This document shows positions 7,802 to 16,376 of a stretch of 43,559 nucleotides of DNA, piece after piece. Source of the stretch: Jiella marina (GTDB lineage Bacteria > Pseudomonadota > Alphaproteobacteria > Rhizobiales > Rhizobiaceae). The translations under genes were made by a program, and so were the position numbers. The stretch spans positions 1 through 43,559 of the forward strand of contig NZ_JAKQZG010000019.1 of assembly GCF_024359545.1 (NCBI RefSeq), in the 5' to 3' direction. Below the pieces are notes generated by a model. That model saw only the letters and a program-made list of their open reading frames with translations, was not told where the DNA came from and made no database searches. Positions within the stretch are counted from its first letter, which is position 1. Each line of letters starts with the position of its first letter.

Positions 7802-8534
7802 GCGTCGTGGCGCGGACGCTTGACGTCGCTCGTTCCCAGATCAACGAGCGACGCGGTAGGACCGTGAAGCCGCGGGGCCCGTATCGCAAGGCCGAGGATG
7901 CCGAGTTCCTGGCGCCCATCCGGGCCATCGTCGACGCCCGGCCGACCTATGGCTACCGGCGTGTGACGGCGCTGTTGAACCGTCGCCTGCGGGCGGAATG
8001 CCGCCCGGCGGTCAATGCAAAGCGGGTGCTGAGGATCATGCAGCATCATGGCCTGACGCTGGAGCGCCATACCGCCCGGCGGCCTGGTCGAACGTATGAC
8101 TGCGTCGTCATTGCGCTGCGCTCGAACGTGCGTTCACCAGCGGGCTCGAACCGGTGGCCCCGCTGACTCACTGCTCAGACCATCTGGAGATCCATGCCAG
8201 GAACCGCGAGGTCGTGCGCATCTTCTTCGTCCTGGATGTCTGCGACCGCGAGGTCATTGCATGGTCCGCCGTGGCGCAGGCCGGATGGCTGCCGGACAAC
8301 TACTGCAGCGCCTACCTTGCCAACGACACCGCCGACACCGCCCGAGCTGTCGGCCTGACTCTGCTCTTCACGCCCGTCCGCAGCCCGGAGTCGAACGGCA
8401 TGTCGGAGGCCTTCGTTAAGACGGTGAAGCGCGACTATGCCAGCATCACCGTTCTGTCCGACGCCGCCACTATTCTCGCCTTGCTCCCCGACTGGGTCGA
8501 GGATTCTTGCGAGGTCCACGCGCACTCAGAATAG
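7798..8534 (+). pseudogene. IS3-family transposase OrfB, frameshifted and internally deleted
   Basis: The first part (7798-8166) gives the typical region RPTYGYRRVTALLNRRLRAE and QHHGLTLERHT. Near 8150 the frame shifts, and the catalytic part resumes in another frame (8154-8534) with HLEIHARNREVVRIFFVLDVCDREVIAWSAVA. About 35 residues normally lying between this and the second acidic motif are missing. The SDNGSAY block reads PDNYCSAY, and the C-terminal FTPVRSPESNGMSEAFVKT is present. Another disruption follows EDSCEVHAHS. The DDE site is therefore incomplete. Confidence 0.85.
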
Positions 8535-8705
8535 AAGTTCCGATCGCCGCGAGAGTTCATCTCGCTCAGTGCCTAAACCCAACCGCCGCCTGTCCGGCGA
8601 AATGCGAAACGGAGTCCACTTCAAGATTCATCGGTGATGCCTGCAACGATATCGCCAGAAACCCCGCGAAAACCCGTCTCGATAGTCATCCTATCCAGTA
8701 GCTGA

Positions 8706-9311
8706 TCACCGCACACTACCGACGAGGATGTCGCGGTCGTCCGCTATGCCGATCCATTTTCCGGAGTCCAGCTCCGACTGCCGCTTTAGATAAAGGTAAT
8801 CCGTCTCGTTCCAAGGAAGGATCCGCTCGTCCAGGTTGTCGAGCACGAAGTCGCCTTCGCTGGTTCGCACTGTCAGTACCGCATGGCCGGCACCGTTGCG
8901 CTGACGAAGAACGGTGATAAGGAGGGCTGAACGAGGAACACCTGCACGCTGGAGCATATACTGCTTCAGAAGCGCGAAGTCTTCGCAATCACCTTGCTTA
9001 GTGGGGTAGGCCCAGCGCTCGGCTACACCGAAAATCTCTTCGTCGGTTCGCGGGATGATGACCGTGTTAACGGAGCCGTTCACCTCGATCAACTGCGACC
9101 AGAGATCCTCGGTCAGGGTCGGAACGACAGCCGGCAGATTCGGCTGGCACTCGCTTTGATATCGTTGGCAGAATTCGTAGTGGCCGACGGGCTGCGATGT
9201 GCGCTCCAGCATCGGCATTTGCGATGGCTGTGCCAACGCGGTGTTCACGAAGATAGCAGCAACCAGTATTGCAAGTATTGTTTTAATAACTAGTTTGTAT
9301 TTTTTTAACAT
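8706..9311 (-). CDS. Transglutaminase-like cysteine protease (BTLCP family)
   Basis: 201 residues: signal peptide (MLKKYKLVIKTILAILVAAI, then FVNTALA) and a mature domain with QGDCEDFALLKQYML (catalytic Cys), GAGHAVLTV (His) and DNLDERILPW (Asp). This order defines the bacterial transglutaminase-like cysteine protease (BTLCP) family, whose LapG members cleave surface adhesins in the periplasm. The start is firm: GGGAGGAGG lies about 7 bases upstream of the ATG at 9311. The first 25 codons are AT-rich compared with neighbours. The large RTX protein at 41 kb is a conceivable type of target for such a protease, but there is no direct link. Confidence 0.85.
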   Translation of the reverse strand: MLKKYKLVIKTILAILVAAIFVNTALAQPSQMPMLERTSQPVGHYEFCQRYQSECQPNLPAVVPTLTEDLWSQLIEVNGSVNTVIIPRTDEEIFGVAERWAYPTKQGDCEDFALLKQYMLQRAGVPRSALLITVLRQRNGAGHAVLTVRTSEGDFVLDNLDERILPWNETDYLYLKRQSELDSGKWIGIADDRDILVGSVR

Positions 9312-9350
9312 TCCCGCCTCCTCCCTGATGATGAGAAGAGTGGCATACCG

Positions 9351-9662
9351 ATTTTACTCTACAGCCAAAATCGACACCGCATTTCGAAGCGATTTTTATA
9401 TAATCTATTCACTACATTCGATTTGAACGAAACCCCGGTCAGATCAAATGCGATCGTAAACTCCGCTCCAGGACGAGCGAGTTTCACCTGGCAGATCGCG
9501 GCACCCATGCCTGATCCGCCGTGGAGAAGCCTCGAATACAGCGGTCAGGAACCATCGGCAAAAGCCGCAAACAGTGAGAGCGTTTGTCCGAGGCCCCTGC
9601 CGCGCGACCAATCCTCAGCGTCGAAAGCCAGCCGGCACCCTCGCCGTTCGCGTTCGCCTAGG
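9351..9662. repeat. 312-bp duplicated segment, copy 1 (uninterrupted)
   Basis: This segment recurs almost base for base at 19900-19987 plus 22594-22822, where it is split by IS21. The left part (to about 9437) is AT-rich, the rest GC-rich. On the minus strand it contains a short frame (VKLARPGAEFTIAFDLTG) that has no recognised family. The right end abuts an IS5-family element. Its parent element is unknown. Confidence 0.85.
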
Positions 9663-10497
9663 GAGCGGACTCATTGGGCATTGATCCAGATGCGGACGGC
9701 AGCCAGCTTGAGAGCGGCGGCGAAGTTGTCGGCGCGCCGGTCGTAGCGCGTGGCAAGGCCCCGCATCTGCTTGATGCGATTGAAGAAGCGCTCGACGAGG
9801 TTGCGCTGGCGGTAGACCCATCGACTGAAGGCGAAGGTGCCCTTGCGGATAGAGCGCGGCGGGATGTTCGCTCAGGCATTGCGGCTGGCGACGAAGGAGC
9901 GGATGCCGTCCGCGTCATAAGCTTTGTCGGCGATGACGGTCGCTCCGGGCGCGACGGCGTCGAGCAGCTTGGTCGCCATCGGCGCGTCGCCGGCCTGTCC
10001 GGCCGTCAGCTCGAGGCGCACAGGGCGCCCTTCGGCGTCGACGAGAGCATGGATCTTGGTGGTCAGGCCGCCACGGGAATGTCCCATGCAAGGATCGGCA
10101 GATCCCCCTTTTTCGCGCCGGCACCATGCTGGTGGACGCGAACGCAGGAGCTGTCGATCATGACGATGTCGCCGTCATAAGCCTTCGATACCGCTGCCAG
10201 GAGGCGATCCCACACACCGGCGGTCCGCCAGCGCGTGAAGCGGTTGTAGAGCGTGGTCCGAGGACCGTAACGCTCCGGGACGTCGCGCCAGGATGAGCCG
10301 GTGCGGAACCGCCAGAGGATGCCGTTGATCACCCGCCGGTCGTCGACCCGGGCGACGCCGCGGCTGTTTTGCGGCAGCAGCGGCTCGATGACAGCCCATT
10401 CCTGATCCGACAGTTCATGGCAACGCATGGCAATCTCCCTTCCAGGAGATTGAATCAGATTACGCCACCTCGCTGAACCCGTTTATGCGGACGCTCT
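9662..10497 (-). mobile_element. IS5-family (IS427 group) insertion sequence
   Basis: 836 bases flanked by the 4-base direct repeat CTAG (9658-9661 and 10498-10501). Both ends start with GAGCG one base in, with weak further similarity. It carries a two-frame transposase on the minus strand. It inserted into, or lies at the junction with, the IS5-group transposase gene to its right, which it truncates. Confidence 0.75.
9671..10428 (-). pseudogene. IS5-family IS427-group transposase (two frames, nonsense codon)
   Basis: The first frame (10428-10063) encodes MRCHELSDQEWAVIEPLLP, GILWRFRTGSSWRDVPERYG and IDSSCVRVHQHGAG. At AAAAAGGGGG (minus strand, 10113-10104) the frame must change to continue as MGHSRGGLTTKIHALVDAEG and ADKAYDADGIRSF; IS427-group elements commonly use such a slippery site, so this change may be programmed. 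A second event is not: TGA at 9872-9874 replaces the expected Trp codon before ANIPPRSIRKG. The rest (RQRNLVERFFNRIKQMRG) reads on in the same frame to a stop at 9671. The DDE enzyme is therefore probably inactive. Confidence 0.8.
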
Positions 10498-11368
10498 CTA
10501 GCCACTTCTCGTTCTCCCCCGAACGATAGGCGCTGTCGGCCCAGACTTGCGAACCGGTGTTCTGTCGGCTCACGAGATGCCGAAGTTGCCGTCCGTCCGG
10601 GGCCGCCGCAGAGGTAACCGCGCTCTCGCGGATGAAGCCGAAGCGCTGGTCGATGCTGATGTGGGACTTGTAGCCAAAGACCGGCGTCGCGATCATCGGC
10701 AGCGGCGTACCGTCCGGGCGATAGCGAACCTTGCCGCCGATCTTCAGCGTCCAGCGGGCGTCGACATCCTTCTGAGCCGCCTTGGCCGGCTCGTTGGTCC
10801 AGATTTCGCCGGCGGACTCTCCGGCCTTGATCGCCGCCTTCTCGCCCTCGGTGTTGCGTTGCTTCGGCGCCGGAACCAGCGAGGCGTCGACGACCTGGCC
10901 AGCCATCGGGACGTAGCCCTTCTTCTGCAGTTGCCAGTCGAAGGCCTTCATCAGCCGCTTCAAAGTTCCCGTCTCGGTCAGCCTGTTGCGAAAGTGCCGG
11001 ATGGTGTTCTCGTCCGGTGTCGGAGCGCCCAGGTCGAACCCAAGGAATCGCATCCAGGAAAGCCGGTCACGGATCATGAATTCCATGCGCGCGTCGGAGA
11101 GGTTGTGTTGCGCCTGCAGGATCAACGCCTTGAACATCGCTACGGGGTCGAACGGCGGCCGCCCGCCTTTGGAGCCATCGCCGTAGCCTAGCCCCTCGAC
11201 CAACCAGCCGCGGAGATGCTCGAAATCCACGGTCGTCTCGAGCGTCTCAAGCGGATCGCCGTTCTTGCTCAGGCGTTCCAGATGCTCCGAGAGCCCGAAA
11301 AACGACCGCTGCTCCCAGGCCAGATTCTTGCGGGTGTCCAGCTCGGCGCTAGATAGGATCGTTCGCAT
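10498..11368 (-). pseudogene. IS5-group transposase, C-terminally truncated
   Basis: An intact N-terminal part of a DUF772/DDE transposase: LAWEQRSFFGLSEHLERLSK, GRPPFDPVAMFKALILQAQ, LGFDLGAPTPDENTIRHFRN, GQVVDASLVPAPKQRNTEGE, FGYKSHISIDQRFGFIR and WADSAYRSGENEKWL. After EKWL the frame enters the IS427-group element and stops at 10460, losing the C-terminal Glu motif and about 60 residues. The ATG at 11366-11368 is only 20 bases from the stop of the P450 gene, leaving no room for a normal left inverted repeat, so both ends of this element appear to be lost. Confidence 0.82.
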
Positions 11369-12614
11369 TCTCCTTTACTCGGCAGATGATGAACCGGCTT
11401 CGGGGCAGGGCCGGCAGCCTGGAATAGTCGATCCGAAGATCCTGCTCCGGCACGTCGTATTCGATGTGCCTAGACAGAACCTTCGTCGCCTGACTCATGA
11501 GCCCTATCGTGATCCACTCGCCTGGGCAGCGGTGATCCAAATCGTGATCCCCGCCGCCTTGGGGAATAAAGTTGAAGGGGTTTCCGTCCCATTTGCGAAA
11601 TCGCTCTGGTTGAAACGCCTCAGGCTCGTCCCACGTCCTGGCGTCGCGGTTCGTTCCGTAAAGATCCAGGATTACGCGTCGTCCACGGGGGAAACGGTAT
11701 CCCCCCCACTCGAAATCGCGGCGCACCAGCGCAGCGACAGCGGGGAAGAAGGGGTAGAAGCGCCGAACCTCCTGGACGAACATTTCCGTAAAGCTCGTGT
11801 CGTCGCCAGCTTCGAGCTTGCGCCGGCATTCAGGAAACTGGTGGAGGGCATGGGCGACGAAGGTGATGTAGACGCCAACGGCGACGATCGGCCTGATCAC
11901 GTTAAGGAGTTCCACAGCGGCAACGTGCGGGCTCAGCAGTTCGCCGTTCGAGCCCCGATGCTCCGCAATGATCGAAGCAGCCGATCCTTCCGGCGGGCGG
12001 ATTTGCCCGGAACGGATCCGCCCGACGATATTCTCGATCCAGCGATCGGCCCGCTTGCGCGCCCACCGCGCCCGCCAGTGCGCGGGGCCGACTGATCCTG
12101 CGGCGTCGAACAGCGCCGTGATCTCGTGTGTTCGCTGTCGAACCTGAGACTCGGGGAGCGGCACCCCGGCCCAGGCGCAGGCCGCTCTTGTCAGGAGTTC
12201 GTGAAGCTCGTCGTAAAGGACAATCTCGTTTCTCAGCGCCCATAGGCGAGCGCGTGCCTGCCACTCCTCCGCAGTGATCGCCATCAGCACTTCGATACGC
12301 TCGGGCGTCATCAGCGACATGAACATCTGCTTGCGCAGTCGGTGGGCCTCGTCGTCCAGCCCCTGCACGCCGTGCTTTCCGAGCAGCGTCTTCTGGATGC
12401 GCCCGATCATGGCGCCATGTCGCATGAATCGACTTTGGTCGTAGAAGAGCCTGGCTGCCTCCGGCCCTGTCATGCAGGTCGCCTTCTGCAGCATAAGCCG
12501 GGTCTCGAACAGGTCCGATCCATACGCCCGACACTGCTTCGAGATGAACCTGTAGGGGTCAGCGAGAAGCGAGAGCGTTGCGTCTGGTCGGGTATCACGG
12601 GGAAGTTGCGGCAT
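11349..12614 (-). CDS. CYP152-type fatty-acid peroxygenase (cytochrome P450)
   Basis: 421 residues. The heme-binding region reads FIPQGGGDHDLDHRCPGEWI, with heme ligand Cys363, the hallmark of CYP152 enzymes such as P450 BS-beta and SP-alpha. The I-helix contains Arg241-Pro242 (NVIRPIVAVG), which in this family replaces the usual acid-alcohol pair and binds the fatty-acid carboxylate. These enzymes use hydrogen peroxide, without a reductase, to hydroxylate or decarboxylate fatty acids in the cytoplasm. The ATG at 12614 has GAAGG 9 bases upstream. It follows lspA by 10 bases and so is the last gene of the CDF-CcdA-antiporter-LspA operon. Its last few codons overlap the transposase start, so the very end may be altered. 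Confidence 0.9.
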   Translation of the reverse strand: MPQLPRDTRPDATLSLLADPYRFISKQCRAYGSDLFETRLMLQKATCMTGPEAARLFYDQSRFMRHGAMIGRIQKTLLGKHGVQGLDDEAHRLRKQMFMSLMTPERIEVLMAITAEEWQARARLWALRNEIVLYDELHELLTRAACAWAGVPLPESQVRQRTHEITALFDAAGSVGPAHWRARWARKRADRWIENIVGRIRSGQIRPPEGSAASIIAEHRGSNGELLSPHVAAVELLNVIRPIVAVGVYITFVAHALHQFPECRRKLEAGDDTSFTEMFVQEVRRFYPFFPAVAALVRRDFEWGGYRFPRGRRVILDLYGTNRDARTWDEPEAFQPERFRKWDGNPFNFIPQGGGDHDLDHRCPGEWITIGLMSQATKVLSRHIEYDVPEQDLRIDYSRLPALPRSRFIICRVKENANDPI

Positions 12615-12624
12615 CAGAGCGCCT

Positions 12625-13152
12625 TCATCGGATGGAGTTCGGGTCAGCCTTGCGCACCCTCCCCTCGCCCCTCGGCCATACACTTTCGAGCAGCAGAAGG
12701 CTGACGCCGCTCACGATCCCCACATCGGCGAGGTTGAAAGCCGGCCAGTGATAGGCAGCGACGTAAAAATCCAGAAAGTCGGTGACTGCGCCATGCCGCA
12801 GGCGATCAAGGATGTTGGCGAGAGCGCCGCCGATGATGAGCCCCAGCGCAATGGCGGTCAGGCGGTTTGCGGCGCGCATCAGCCAAATGATGAGACCGAT
12901 GACCATCGCCAGCGTGAAAGTCATCAGCATCCAAGGTGATGTGTCGCCGAAAAGCCCGAAGCTCACGCCGGTATTGTGCCAGAGGACCAGGTTGAAGAAC
13001 TCGGTCACCGGGATCACCCGAGGCGGCTGCATCACGCTATTGATGATCCACCATTTGCTGACCTGATCGATCAGGAACCAGGCGGCGGCAATGGGCAACC
13101 CCAGCCGCAGCATGGAGGCGGACGTATGCGGGGCTGTTTGCGTCTGCACCAT
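12625..13152 (-). CDS. lspA: Lipoprotein signal peptidase (signal peptidase II)
   Basis: 175 residues with four membrane helices. The conserved blocks are present: FLIDQVSKWW in helix 1, FNLVLWHNTGVSFGLF, ALANILDRLRHGAVTDFLDF and FNLADVGI; the catalytic aspartates lie in VTDFLDF and NLADVGI. The enzyme cuts prolipoprotein signal peptides after Lgt has lipidated the cysteine. The start ATG at 13152 shares a base with the TGA of the antiporter gene upstream. lspA copies linked to a CDF exporter and an ArsR-type regulator are known from cadmium/lead resistance loci, so this is likely an accessory paralogue of the housekeeping gene. Confidence 0.92.
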   Translation of the reverse strand: MVQTQTAPHTSASMLRLGLPIAAAWFLIDQVSKWWIINSVMQPPRVIPVTEFFNLVLWHNTGVSFGLFGDTSPWMLMTFTLAMVIGLIIWLMRAANRLTAIALGLIIGGALANILDRLRHGAVTDFLDFYVAAYHWPAFNLADVGIVSGVSLLLLESVWPRGEGRVRKADPNSIR

Positions 13153-14153
13153 CAGAAGACCTTGAGAACCCAGAAGAGGACGATCAGCACGTAAACCACA
13201 TAGGTGCCGACCAGAGCGAAGACCTGCCAGCGCCGGAATCCGGGCTCGGAGCCGCCCCAGCGGATGAAGGCGGCATAGAGCACAGGCATAAGCGCGACGA
13301 AGACGAAGCTGACCCAAAACAGATGAAAGTTCTCGATGGAGGTCCCGACCAGCGCCAGAGGCAGGAACCCCACGGTCACGGCCATGGCGTGGTCGCCAAT
13401 GATGTTGGTGAGCGCCGGCGTGATCTGGCCGGACCGGGCGACGGTCCAGGCCGCAAAGGCTTCTGGCAGGGCCGCCACAGGTGCAGTGATGAAAAGACCG
13501 CCAACGATCGCCGAGATGCCGAGCGCCTTGACGATGTTCTGGGTGGCGATGACGGTAAAATAGGCGCCCAGCGCGAGCACCAACACGCCGGCAACGGCGA
13601 GCCAGATCTCGCGCTTTGACCAGTCGACCTGCTCACCTTCTCCGCGTCCGCGCAGGAACGCTTGGGCGAGGTAAGCGATATAGGCGGCGAACAGCAGCCA
13701 ACCGTCGATCGGCTGAAGGCCGCGCCAGGCCGCGGGCAAAGTCAGCACGGCGAGCAGGACGAGGATTCCGAGGTAAGGCAGCGCCTGCACGCCCACAGCA
13801 GCCGGATCGACCCGCAGAAGGTGCTCTTGCAGGTGCCGGTCGTGACCGGGATCATTGGGGAGATCGCGCTTGCGGGTCGCCAGATAGCCGATCGTGACGA
13901 GGGTCGGAATGCCGATCACGGTCGATCCGAGGACAGCGCCGAGACCGATGCCGGATGCGTCCCGGACCGCGCTCGTAATGTTGATTCCGACCTCCGGGCT
14001 GGCGGTCGCGATGCCGATCAGCGAGCCACCTGCTGCGGCCGAGATACCCCATTGCCGGCGCACCTTCTTGAAGGGGTCGGCGAGGTGCTCCGACCCCCAA
14101 TGCGCGGCATAGACGGCTACAAGCAGAACCACTACCCAGATCCAAACGCTCAT
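13152..14153 (-). CDS. Sodium/calcium exchanger family (CaCA) antiporter
   Basis: 333 residues, about ten membrane helices in two inverted halves. The two alpha-repeats carry the ion-binding glutamates: GGSLIGIATASPEVGINI and GGLFITAPVAALPEAFAAW. The family exchanges Ca2+ or related cations for Na+ or H+ across the inner membrane. The start MSVWIWVVVL at 14153 has GGAGG 4-5 bases upstream. It sits 52 bases after ccdA and is joined to lspA by a one-base overlap. In a metal operon it could export divalent cations, but the specificity cannot be read from sequence. Confidence 0.88.
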   Translation of the reverse strand: MSVWIWVVVLLVAVYAAHWGSEHLADPFKKVRRQWGISAAAGGSLIGIATASPEVGINITSAVRDASGIGLGAVLGSTVIGIPTLVTIGYLATRKRDLPNDPGHDRHLQEHLLRVDPAAVGVQALPYLGILVLLAVLTLPAAWRGLQPIDGWLLFAAYIAYLAQAFLRGRGEGEQVDWSKREIWLAVAGVLVLALGAYFTVIATQNIVKALGISAIVGGLFITAPVAALPEAFAAWTVARSGQITPALTNIIGDHAMAVTVGFLPLALVGTSIENFHLFWVSFVFVALMPVLYAAFIRWGGSEPGFRRWQVFALVGTYVVYVLIVLFWVLKVF

Positions 14154-14205
14154 TTCGCCTCCACTTCCAGGCCGCCTTGCGCGCTCGGTAACATCGCGAT
14201 TGCGC

Positions 14206-14952
14206 TCATCCGATACGTCCAAGCGCCGGAAACGTCTGGAGGAGCCAGATCGCAAAGTTTGTGAGATGGCCAGTGATCATCGCGATGCCCATGACCACCA
14301 TGATCCCGCCAGCGACGATCTTCAGAACCCGGCCTGTTCTGCGCATGGCCGTCATCCGCGCCATGAAGCCGCGCATGAACAGGGCGGCGAGGATGAAGGG
14401 AAGGCCGAGACCGAGCGAATAGACGGCCAGGAGCGCTGTTCCACTTCCGGCGGTGGCGTTTACGGCCGAAAGTCCCAGGATGGCGCCGAGGACCGGCCCG
14501 ATGCAGGGTGTCCAGCCGAAAGCGAAGGCCAAACCGAGGAGATAGCTCGCCCAAGGGCCGCCGTGATGTGGGCCTGAATGAAATCTCACATCGCGCTCGA
14601 GCCAGGGCATGGGCACTAGGCCGGTCGTGAACAGGCCGAAGACGATGACGATCACGCCACCGATCAGGTTGGCTTCATAGAGGTGCGTGCGCAAAAGCCC
14701 GCTCAGGGCCGTCGCGCTGGCTCCGAGCAGGACGAAGACGGTGGTGAAGCCGAGCACGAAACAAAGGCTCAGGCCAAGTGTACGACCTGTCTCCTTGAGA
14801 CTTCCCCCACTGCTTGCAAGCCCATCCGGGCTAATCGTGCGCCCGGCGACATAGGAGACGTAGCCCGGCACGAGCGGCAGCACGCAAGGCGATAGAAAGG
14901 AAACGACGCCCGCGGCAAAGGCCGTGGCTATGCCGATGCCGGAGAAGTCCAC
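14206..14952 (-). CDS. CcdA/DsbD-type thiol-disulfide membrane transporter
   Basis: 248 residues, six helices. Helix 1 contains SFLSPCVLPLVPGYVSY and helix 4 contains FGWTPCIGPVLG; the two Pro-Cys cysteines pass electrons from cytoplasmic thioredoxin to periplasmic thiol proteins. The start is GTG at 14952 with GGAGGTG 8 bases upstream, 16 bases after the CDF gene stop. A CcdA protein here could keep cysteine enzymes or metal-binding thiols reduced in the periplasm. Its natural partner could have been the DsbA-like protein now decayed at 5.5-6.2 kb. Confidence 0.9.
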   Translation of the reverse strand: MDFSGIGIATAFAAGVVSFLSPCVLPLVPGYVSYVAGRTISPDGLASSGGSLKETGRTLGLSLCFVLGFTTVFVLLGASATALSGLLRTHLYEANLIGGVIVIVFGLFTTGLVPMPWLERDVRFHSGPHHGGPWASYLLGLAFAFGWTPCIGPVLGAILGLSAVNATAGSGTALLAVYSLGLGLPFILAALFMRGFMARMTAMRRTGRVLKIVAGGIMVVMGIAMITGHLTNFAIWLLQTFPALGRIG

Positions 14953-14968
14953 TACAGCAGCACCTCCG

Positions 14969-15865
14969 TCAGGCTTTGGCGCCGCTGGCCGCGGCGGCTT
15001 CCCGCAGGTCCGCGCGTGCATCCCGGATGATCGACCAGGAGGATTGCAGGAACAGCCCGGCGATCACGACGGCGACAACAAGGTCAGGCCAGGGAGAGGC
15101 GGTCCAGGCCACCAGCCCCGCCGCAACGACGACGGCGGCGTTGCCAATCGCATCGTTACGCGAGAACAGCCAAACCGCGCGGACATTGGCGTCGCCGGTC
15201 CGGTGAGGCAGCAGCGGAAGTACCGCGACCACATTGACGACGAGCGCAATCACCGCGAACAGACCCATCAGCTCGGCTTCGGGCTGTTGCTGCACCAGCA
15301 CGCGATAGGCGGTATTGGCGAGAACCCCGAGACCAAGCGCGCCAAGAAACAGCCCCTGTATCAGGGCCGACCGGGCGCGCCAAACAAGGCTCCACCCGAT
15401 AGCGAGGATGCCGAGGAAGGTGATCAGGCCATCGCCCAGGAAGTCGAGCGCATCGGCCTTGAGCGCCTGCGATCCTGATAGGAAGCCGCCGAACATCTCA
15501 ATGACGCCGTAGCCGACATTGAGCACCACGACGATCCAGAGCGCCCGCTTGTAGGCCGGCGTGATGTGGGAAAGGTCCTTCGGTAGGTCGTCAATGTCGC
15601 CTTCGGCGTGGAGACTCGGCGCGTCCAGGCGATCGAGCCTATAGCCGATTCCTGTCACGGCGCGCTCAACCTCCGGAAGACGGGCATTGGGATCATTCAC
15701 GTGCAGCGTCATGATCTGCGTGGCCGTCGAGACCTTCACATCCTCGACCCCGACCGAACGCACCGCCTTCTCGATCTTCGCCGCGCAGGTGGGGCAATCC
15801 ATGCCGGTGACGCGGTAACGCGCCGTCTCGGCATCATTCGTTGAAGCTGCTACGCTCACGGCCAT
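14969..15865 (-). CDS. Cation diffusion facilitator with N-terminal HMA domain
   Basis: 298 residues. An N-terminal heavy-metal-associated domain (about 15-80) has the metal site GMDCPTC (Cys24, Cys27). A linker with His and Asp residues leads to a six-helix CDF domain (about 105-285) with KADALDFLGDGLI and SRNDAIGNAAVV as the helix 2 and helix 5 metal-site segments. The usual C-terminal cytoplasmic CDF domain is absent. The protein would export Zn2+, Cd2+, Pb2+ or similar ions using the proton gradient; the fused HMA domain may load or sense metal. The start at 15865 has AGGGA 4 bases upstream. It heads the minus-strand operon and is divergent from the ArsR-type regulator. Confidence 0.9.
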   Translation of the reverse strand: MAVSVAASTNDAETARYRVTGMDCPTCAAKIEKAVRSVGVEDVKVSTATQIMTLHVNDPNARLPEVERAVTGIGYRLDRLDAPSLHAEGDIDDLPKDLSHITPAYKRALWIVVVLNVGYGVIEMFGGFLSGSQALKADALDFLGDGLITFLGILAIGWSLVWRARSALIQGLFLGALGLGVLANTAYRVLVQQQPEAELMGLFAVIALVVNVVAVLPLLPHRTGDANVRAVWLFSRNDAIGNAAVVVAAGLVAWTASPWPDLVVAVVIAGLFLQSSWSIIRDARADLREAAAASGAKA

Positions 15866-15886
15866 CTTCCCTGATCGAAAATGGCT

Positions 15887-15910
15887 ATATATCATTCGTG
15901 ACTGATATGT
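15887..15910. promoter_or_regulatory. Candidate ArsR-type operator
   Basis: ATATATCA (15887-15894) and TGATATGT (15903-15910) form an imperfect palindrome with an 8-base spacer. It lies in the 41-base gap between the divergent CDF and ArsR genes. AT-rich ATAT...ATAT palindromes of this layout are the usual SmtB/ArsR/CmtR operators. It overlaps the regulator's start codon, so the repressor could control both directions. Confidence 0.6.
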
Positions 15911-16260
15911 CGAGCGATGCCGAACTGATCGAGCGGGTCGATCTTCCGACCGTTGCCCTACGGACGAAATTGTTCCGGGGGTTGGCAGACGCCTCGCGCC
16001 TGTCGATCCTGGACGCCTTGCGCGCGGGGTCCTTGTCCGTGGGCGAGATCGTCGCGATCACCGGCCTGTCGCAATCGAACGCGTCCAACCATCTGCGGTG
16101 CCTCAGTGAATGCGGTCTCGTCGCCGGCGAGCAGCGCGGGCGCTTCGTTCATTACCGCCTAAGCGATCCGCGTCTCAACGAGCTGCTGGTCCTCGCCGAT
16201 GAGTTGCTAGGCGAGACGGCCTGCGGCGTCGACGCTTGCGGGAACTACGGCGCCCGGTGA
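15907..16260 (+). CDS. ArsR/SmtB metal sensor, CmtR-like
   Basis: 117 residues. The winged helix (RLSILDALRAGSLSVGEIVA, ITGLSQSNASNHL) carries Cys65 and Cys69 in the recognition helix (HLRCLSECG), with Cys106 and Cys111 in the tail (ACGVDACG). The C-x3-C spacing plus a C-terminal cysteine is the Cd(II)/Pb(II) site of CmtR, so a soft-metal sensor is more likely than a zinc or arsenic sensor. It would repress the divergent CDF operon until metal binds. The ATG at 15907 is used; a GTG at 15898 is also in frame. The operator palindrome overlaps the start. Confidence 0.87.
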   Translation: MSSDAELIERVDLPTVALRTKLFRGLADASRLSILDALRAGSLSVGEIVAITGLSQSNASNHLRCLSECGLVAGEQRGRFVHYRLSDPRLNELLVLADELLGETACGVDACGNYGAR

Positions 16261-16376
16261 TGCCGCGCCTTAGAGTGGTCGGCGGCGTTAGTGACGTATT
16301 TTGCGGGCGCGGCGATCAGTCAGGGCGGCTGTGGTATGACTGCCGAATGCCAGACCAGCGAGGCGCTCTCGTTGGG

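Larger units (their letters stand above)
7314..8618 (+). mobile_element. IS3-family (IS2 group) element, degenerate
   Basis: OrfA and OrfB of an IS2-like element. Candidate ends are TGGGACTGGAG at 7314 and, inverted, TGGACTCCGTTTCG near 8618; they match only at the tip, so the boundaries are tentative. OrfB carries a frameshift and an internal deletion, so the element cannot transpose by itself. Confidence 0.6.

Noticed and set aside
9423-9746. Protein frames across the 312-bp duplicated segment
   Set aside because: The frames are interrupted differently in the two copies and show no family pattern; treated as repeat sequence.
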